Assembly (NCBI RefSeq): GCF_047922965.1
Contig: NZ_CP150481.1
Span: forward strand, 2,976,001-3,040,000
DNA: 64,000 bases
From: Neptunicella plasticusilytica
Lineage (GTDB): Bacteria > Pseudomonadota > Gammaproteobacteria > Enterobacterales > Alteromonadaceae
Direction of reading: 5' to 3'
This document shows positions 59,977 to 64,000 of this stretch, one piece after another (the first letter of the stretch is position 1; each line of letters begins with the position of its first letter). Under the pieces are notes generated by a model. That model worked only from the letters and a program-made list of their open reading frames with translations. It made no database searches and had not been told where the DNA came from. Made by a program: the position numbers and the translations under genes.

Positions 59977-60708
59977 ATGTTAAAAAGAATGTGCCTGGCA
60001 TTTGCCTTTATTCTGTCCATCAACCAAGTCCAAGCTGTTATTATAAGCGGTGCAGTAACCGATATTAGTAACAGAACAGTAAATGATGCATTTGATCAAG
60101 GTGGCATCTTCGAATTGCTCGACATCCCTTTCCTACCTCCTTCAGGAGCACCAAATACTGTCGGAGATAACACCTTCCAAACACCTAATCTGTACGGATT
60201 TAATGAAGGACAAAATATTGAACTTACCAATATACTCAATGTTGATATAGGAAGCGATATCGGTATAGGCACGATCATCGCGAGTCACTATGTATTTTTT
60301 GACCCCAATAATACCACTTACCAACAAGGCTATGTCGATTTTGATTCTAACATTATTGGAGTAATCACAAGTCAGACATTATTAAATAACAGCGATTCAT
60401 TGCTCAACAATAACGTTCACTATCTTAGTCCTACATTACGAGGCCTGGAATCCGGAGACTCAGTTTCAATAGGAACCGGCACCGAAAGCAATCGTCTTTA
60501 TGTTGATTGGTCCGCAAGTTCCCCGGGGGATTATGTTCGTGTAATTACGCAGTTCTCTGTAGGAGGACAAGATCCATGTGCAACCAATCCGCCTGGAGTG
60601 GGAGGTTGTCCTGCGGTAGATGTACCTGAGCCGGCAACATCTTCTTTAATTCTTGTGCCGATCGTTGCCTTAACACTTTATCGTAAACGCAAAACATCGG
60701 TCATTTGA
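59977..60708 (+). CDS. PEP-CTERM sorting-domain protein
   Basis: This 243-aa protein has a signal peptide (about residues 1-20) and a Gly/Asn/Ser/Thr-rich body with no recognised domain. A C-terminal tripartite sorting signal is clear: VPEPATSS (about 215), a hydrophobic segment (SLILVPIVALTLY) and a basic tail (RKRKTSVI). PEP-CTERM proteins are cleaved by an exosortase and usually end up outside the cell with exopolysaccharide. No exosortase is encoded in this window. The gene is more AT-rich than its neighbours. Confidence 0.87.
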   Translation: MLKRMCLAFAFILSINQVQAVIISGAVTDISNRTVNDAFDQGGIFELLDIPFLPPSGAPNTVGDNTFQTPNLYGFNEGQNIELTNILNVDIGSDIGIGTIIASHYVFFDPNNTTYQQGYVDFDSNIIGVITSQTLLNNSDSLLNNNVHYLSPTLRGLESGDSVSIGTGTESNRLYVDWSASSPGDYVRVITQFSVGGQDPCATNPPGVGGCPAVDVPEPATSSLILVPIVALTLYRKRKTSVI

Positions 60709-60730
60709 AATAACCTAATTAGTCATGACA

Positions 60731-60765
60731 AAAATAGAGGCCACCCCATGTTGGCCTCTATTTTT
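60731..60765 (+). terminator. Terminator of the PEP-CTERM gene
   Basis: AAAATAGAGGCCA (60731-60743) and TGGCCTCTATTTTT (60752-60765) form a 13-bp stem with an 8-nt loop and a T run. Confidence 0.92.
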
Positions 60766-60977
60766 ATCAGTCAAGCCTCCCTAGTTTGCTAACCTGGCTT
60801 TTTGTATTAGCTACCTCAGCCTGTTCAGCCAATTTATTTTTTTGGTAAATAATTAATCAAAAGATCCATCCTTTCCTATAATAGGCATAAGCAAAATCAC
60901 GTAAAAACAATCTATTCATAGCCACGTTGTCCCCCGGTTATGTCACCATTAATCATTCAGAAAAGGAGCTACCTGCT

Positions 60978-61436
60978 GTGATCACTTTCAAATTAAACGG
61001 AAAATCAACTGAATTCGACGGCGATCCTGATACCCCGCTGCTTTGGGTTTTAAGAGACGATAAAAAACTCACCGGCACCAAATATGGCTGTGGTATAGCG
61101 CAGTGCGGTGCTTGCACTGTGCATGTTAATGGTATGAGTCGACGTTCTTGTGTTACGCCGGTTTCAGCGATCGATGGAAATGACGTGGTCACTATAGAGG
61201 GGCTTGAGGGTAAAGAAGCTAAGGCCATCCAGTCTGCCTGGATGGATATCGATGTTCCGCAGTGCGGATATTGTCAATCGGGTCAGGTTATGTCTGCGGT
61301 GGCACTACTTAAACAAAAACAACAACCCACAGATGATGATATTGATGGTGCGATGGTGGGCAATATTTGTCGGTGTGCCACTTATCAAAGAATACGTAAA
61401 GCAATTCACCAGGCCGCAAAAGACATGGAGGCATAA
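60978..61436 (+). CDS. (2Fe-2S) subunit of isoquinoline 1-oxidoreductase-type molybdoenzyme
   Basis: This 152-aa protein starts at GTG 60978 with AAGGAG at 60963-60968; a longer frame has no such site. The first cluster ligands are in YGCGIAQCGACTVHVNG (N-terminal ferredoxin-type domain) and the second in PQCGYCQSGQ and NICRCATY (C-terminal helical domain). It passes electrons from the molybdenum subunit encoded 3 bp downstream to the cytochrome c further on. It has no signal peptide and is probably exported with its Tat-signalled partner. Confidence 0.92.
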   Translation: MITFKLNGKSTEFDGDPDTPLLWVLRDDKKLTGTKYGCGIAQCGACTVHVNGMSRRSCVTPVSAIDGNDVVTIEGLEGKEAKAIQSAWMDIDVPQCGYCQSGQVMSAVALLKQKQQPTDDDIDGAMVGNICRCATYQRIRKAIHQAAKDMEA

Positions 61437-61439
61437 ACC

Positions 61440-63593
61440 ATGACCAATAACCCTGATAATATCAGTCGCCGACATTTCATTGCCGGAGCAGGACTGGTGA
61501 TTGGCTTAACCATTGTACCAAAAGCCATGTCAGTAACGATGCTTAACAACAAGCAAAGCCACGCCCCGGACGCACCATTACTTAATGCTTTTGTCAGAAT
61601 AGCGCCAGATGGTCTGGTCACCGTGATGTCTAAGCACCTGGAAATGGGACAGGGCCCGTACACGGGCTTAAGCCAGTTAGTCGCTGAAGAACTCGATGCC
61701 GACTGGAGCCAGATGCGTGTTGAGTCATCTCCCGCGGATGATAAAACCTATGCAAATATGGCGTTTGGCATGCAAGGCACTGGTGGTTCAACCTCTATCG
61801 CTAATTCTTATGAACAGTTTCGCAAGGCAGGAGCAACCGCTAAAGCGATGTTAGTGGCGGCGGCGGCCGCAAAATGGCAAGTTCCAGCCAACGAAATTAC
61901 GGTAAATAAAGGCAAGATCCTGCACAAAAAATCCGGGCAGGAATCTGGCTTTGGCCCATTGGCGGAAAGTGCAGCAATGATGTCCCCTCCGGATAACGTC
62001 ACGCTTAAGCAGCCTGATGCATTTAGCATTATCGGAACGGATAAACAACGTTTAGATACGCCAGCTAAAACCACCGGTAAGACCACCTTCACCCTGGATA
62101 TTGATGCCGATGATATGCTTATCGTGGTGGTGAAACATGCGCCTTATTTTGGCGCAAAAGTCGCCATTTTCGATGGCAAGAAAGCCTTGAAGGTGCCGGA
62201 CGTTGTCGATGTTAAAGCGATACCGCAAGGCATCGCCGTTTATGCCAACAATACCTATGCGGCCTTGAAAGGCCGTGATGCAGTTACGGTTGAATGGGAT
62301 CTTAGCGCAGCAGAAACCCGTTCCTCGGATAAGATTATCGACGATTATCGCCAGCAGATGAAAACCACAGGTTTAAAAGCAACGGATAATGGCGATGTTA
62401 AACAGGCGCTGGTCGAAGATGGCGTAACCACGATTGATGCTGAATTTGTTTTTCCTTATCTGGCACATGCGCCAATGGAACCTCTGGATGCTGTATTGAT
62501 GAAAAATGAGCAAGGTGGCATTGATTGTTACAACGGCGCGCAATTTCCGGGTATGGATAAAAAAGCGATTGCCGATGTATGTGGCGTGCCCCAGGATAAA
62601 GTGATCATTCATATTCAGTATGCAGGCGGTAGTTTTGGGCGGCGAGCACAGTTTGGTTCGCCTTATATGCACGAAGCCGCAGAAGCGTTTAAAGCTTCGG
62701 GTATGTCCAGACCGGTTAAACATATATGGACCCGCGAAGATGATATCCGTGGTGGCTTTTATCGGCCTTTATTTATTCATCAATTGCGCGGCGGGATCAA
62801 CAAAAAAGGTGAAATCGTGGCCTGGGATCAGGTGATCGCCGGTCAGTCGATCATGCACAAAGATGAGCTGGATGAAACCAGCGTAGAAGGCGCATCGGAC
62901 CTTCCTTATTCCATCCCTAATCTGCGCGTGTATTCCCACAATACCAAAACAGGTGTACCGGTTTTGTGGTGGCGGTCGGTCGGGCACACCCATACAGGCT
63001 TTGCGGTGGAAGTTTTTCTTGATGAACTGCTGGAAAAAGCCAACATTGATCCGGTTAAAGGACGTCTGGCCTTATTAAAACCGGAATCGCGCCAGGCGGG
63101 AGTGCTTAAAAAAGTCGCCGAACTTGCTGATAGCGCGGGGCCTGTCCCGGACAACCGCATGCGCGGCGTCGCTGTACATAAAAGCTTTAACACCTATGTG
63201 GCGGAAATAGCCGAAGTTTCACAAGATACGGAAGGATATCCCGTTGTACATAACGTTTGGGTGGCGGTGGATTGTGGAGTCGCAGTGAATCCTGGGCATA
63301 TCCGGGCGCAGATGGAAGGTGGTGTCGGGTTTGGGCTGGGAGCCATCTTGTATGATGAAATTGAGCTAACCGAAGGCGGCAAAGTTAAACAGTCTAATTT
63401 TCATGATTATCGTTCGTTGCGAATTAATGAAATGCCTAACGTTGAAGTGGCTGTAATTGAATCAACCGAAGCGCCAACCGGCGTTGGGGAACCGGGTGTT
63501 CCACCTATCGGTCCTGCGGTGGCAAATGCGTGGCGAAGACTCACGGGTAAGCCGGTTCGTCGCTTGCCAATCCAGCCAAACCATTCAGCCTGA
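61440..63593 (+). CDS. Molybdopterin-binding subunit of isoquinoline 1-oxidoreductase/aldehyde oxidase family
   Basis: This 717-aa protein has a Tat signal (ISRRHFIAGAGLVIG, about residues 8-22). The xanthine-oxidase-family Mo domains are seen in LEMGQGPYTGLSQLVAEELD, GTGGSTSIANSYEQFRKAGA, GGSFGRRAQFGS, and the C-terminal GVGEPGVPPIGPAVANAWRR, where the Glu is the catalytic base in this family. It oxidises an N-heterocycle or aldehyde with water as the oxygen source. The substrate is unknown. Length and motif order match IorB-like proteins. Genes follow in the order FeS, Mo, cytochrome c. Confidence 0.92.
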   Translation: MTNNPDNISRRHFIAGAGLVIGLTIVPKAMSVTMLNNKQSHAPDAPLLNAFVRIAPDGLVTVMSKHLEMGQGPYTGLSQLVAEELDADWSQMRVESSPADDKTYANMAFGMQGTGGSTSIANSYEQFRKAGATAKAMLVAAAAAKWQVPANEITVNKGKILHKKSGQESGFGPLAESAAMMSPPDNVTLKQPDAFSIIGTDKQRLDTPAKTTGKTTFTLDIDADDMLIVVVKHAPYFGAKVAIFDGKKALKVPDVVDVKAIPQGIAVYANNTYAALKGRDAVTVEWDLSAAETRSSDKIIDDYRQQMKTTGLKATDNGDVKQALVEDGVTTIDAEFVFPYLAHAPMEPLDAVLMKNEQGGIDCYNGAQFPGMDKKAIADVCGVPQDKVIIHIQYAGGSFGRRAQFGSPYMHEAAEAFKASGMSRPVKHIWTREDDIRGGFYRPLFIHQLRGGINKKGEIVAWDQVIAGQSIMHKDELDETSVEGASDLPYSIPNLRVYSHNTKTGVPVLWWRSVGHTHTGFAVEVFLDELLEKANIDPVKGRLALLKPESRQAGVLKKVAELADSAGPVPDNRMRGVAVHKSFNTYVAEIAEVSQDTEGYPVVHNVWVAVDCGVAVNPGHIRAQMEGGVGFGLGAILYDEIELTEGGKVKQSNFHDYRSLRINEMPNVEVAVIESTEAPTGVGEPGVPPIGPAVANAWRRLTGKPVRRLPIQPNHSA

Positions 63594-63604
63594 GGAACAA
63601 GAAC

Positions 63605-64000
63605 ATGAAATTAAATCTGTTATCAGCCAGCATACTAATAAGTGCGGTGACCGCAGCGACCACTTTGCCGTTAGATTCTCACGCTGCAGAAGATGAAAAC
63701 AATAACTCAGTGTTGCAACCAGTCAGTGCTTTTGCGGATATTGAGGATCAGGAAGCGCGCTCCACGGCGATGTTTAAAGAAATGGGTAAAGTTATCCAGC
63801 ATCCAAGATGTATGAACTGCCATCCAGTCGATAATCATCCACGACAAGGAATGGAGATGAAACTGCACCAGCCTCCGGTTTCAAGAGGGCCAGCCAACTT
63901 GGGTATGGCTGGCATGGAATGCAACACCTGCCACAGCAACGAAAATATCGAAGTAGTTGGCCAAACTGAAGATATTAAAAGCATCCCCGGCAATCCTGTC
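63605..64000 (+). CDS. c-type cytochrome (partial), electron acceptor of the molybdoenzyme
   Basis: The first 132 codons are present; the gene runs off the right edge. It has a signal peptide (about residues 1-28, ending SHAAED) and two heme-binding CxxCH motifs, CMNCH (about 74) and CNTCH (about 109), with DNHPRQGMEM between. The gene begins 11 bp after the Mo subunit stop, so the cytochrome probably takes electrons from the molybdoenzyme to the respiratory chain. Confidence 0.87.
   Translation, partial: MKLNLLSASILISAVTAATTLPLDSHAAEDENNNSVLQPVSAFADIEDQEARSTAMFKEMGKVIQHPRCMNCHPVDNHPRQGMEMKLHQPPVSRGPANLGMAGMECNTCHSNENIEVVGQTEDIKSIPGNPV

Noticed and set aside
1..64000. CRISPR arrays, tRNA or rRNA genes, prophage and intact insertion sequences
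   Set aside because: None were found by reading; no regularly spaced repeats, no CCA-type tRNA folds and no transposase or integrase gene were recognised.

Overview
The window looks like the chromosome of a marine-type gammaproteobacterium, most likely in the Alteromonadales (Alteromonadaceae or a close relative). The reasons are the housekeeping block tsaD / rpsU-yqeY-dnaG-rpoD, an E. coli-type Pho system with recognisable Pho boxes, a Vibrio/Alteromonas-type TonB2 operon (DUF3450, TtpC-like, ExbB, ExbD, TonB, TPR), large TonB-dependent receptors, an SOS-boxed yebG and a PEP-CTERM protein. The species cannot be told from the sequence. No rRNA, tRNA, CRISPR array, prophage or intact transposase gene was recognised.

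Layout. 1-4055 (minus): TonB2-type energising operon, running off the left edge in a TPR gene. 4258-13878 (plus): phosphate locus phoR, pstS, mgtC-like, RpiB-like isomerase, pstC, pstA, pstB, phoU. 13892-16225 (minus): SGNH hydrolase and DASS transporter. 16338-20378 (minus): TonB-dependent receptor with a FecI-type sigma factor and a truncated FecR. 20556-23676: dienelactone hydrolase, PAS-PAS-GGDEF cyclase, two small membrane proteins, yebG. 23767-28126 (minus): second TonB-dependent receptor behind a surface-type lipoprotein. 28479-34152: histidine kinase, rdgC, HDOD protein, M49-like lipoprotein. 34225-37695 (minus): cfa, HIT protein, uppP, folK, folB. 37809-44295: plsY, tsaD, rpsU, yqeY, dnaG, rpoD. 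44369-44666: a transposase-less inverted-repeat element. 44674-47213: M14 and S66 carboxypeptidases, divergent. 47317-51486 (minus): RND pump. 51721-57544: secreted NUDIX protein, GH9 enzyme, Dabb protein, TSUP permease, coiled-coil lipoprotein. 57562-59474 (minus): ABC exporter-type pair with a His-rich loop and a Fur/Zur-like operator. 59977-64000: PEP-CTERM protein, then an isoquinoline-1-oxidoreductase-type molybdoenzyme with a cytochrome c, running off the right edge.

The most interesting reading is a phosphate-starvation programme that reaches the outer membrane. Pho boxes (direct repeats with 11-bp period) precede pstS and pstC, as expected. They also precede the TonB2 operon and the lipoprotein/TonB-receptor pair at 23767-28126. 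In the first three cases a plausible -10 hexamer lies 10 bp after the box; in the fourth the spacing is about 8 bp. This suggests that PhoB switches on the inner-membrane phosphate pump, an outer-membrane receptor for a phosphorus compound, and the TonB machinery that powers it. This is inference from motifs and layout and has not been tested.

Smaller points of note: a 298-bp element with perfect 24-bp terminal inverted repeats and CTAG ends, with a 31-bp relic of the same end behind mgtC; a FecR reduced to its cytoplasmic part and one membrane helix; a NUDIX enzyme that appears to be exported; and PstC/PstA subunits with large extra periplasmic domains.
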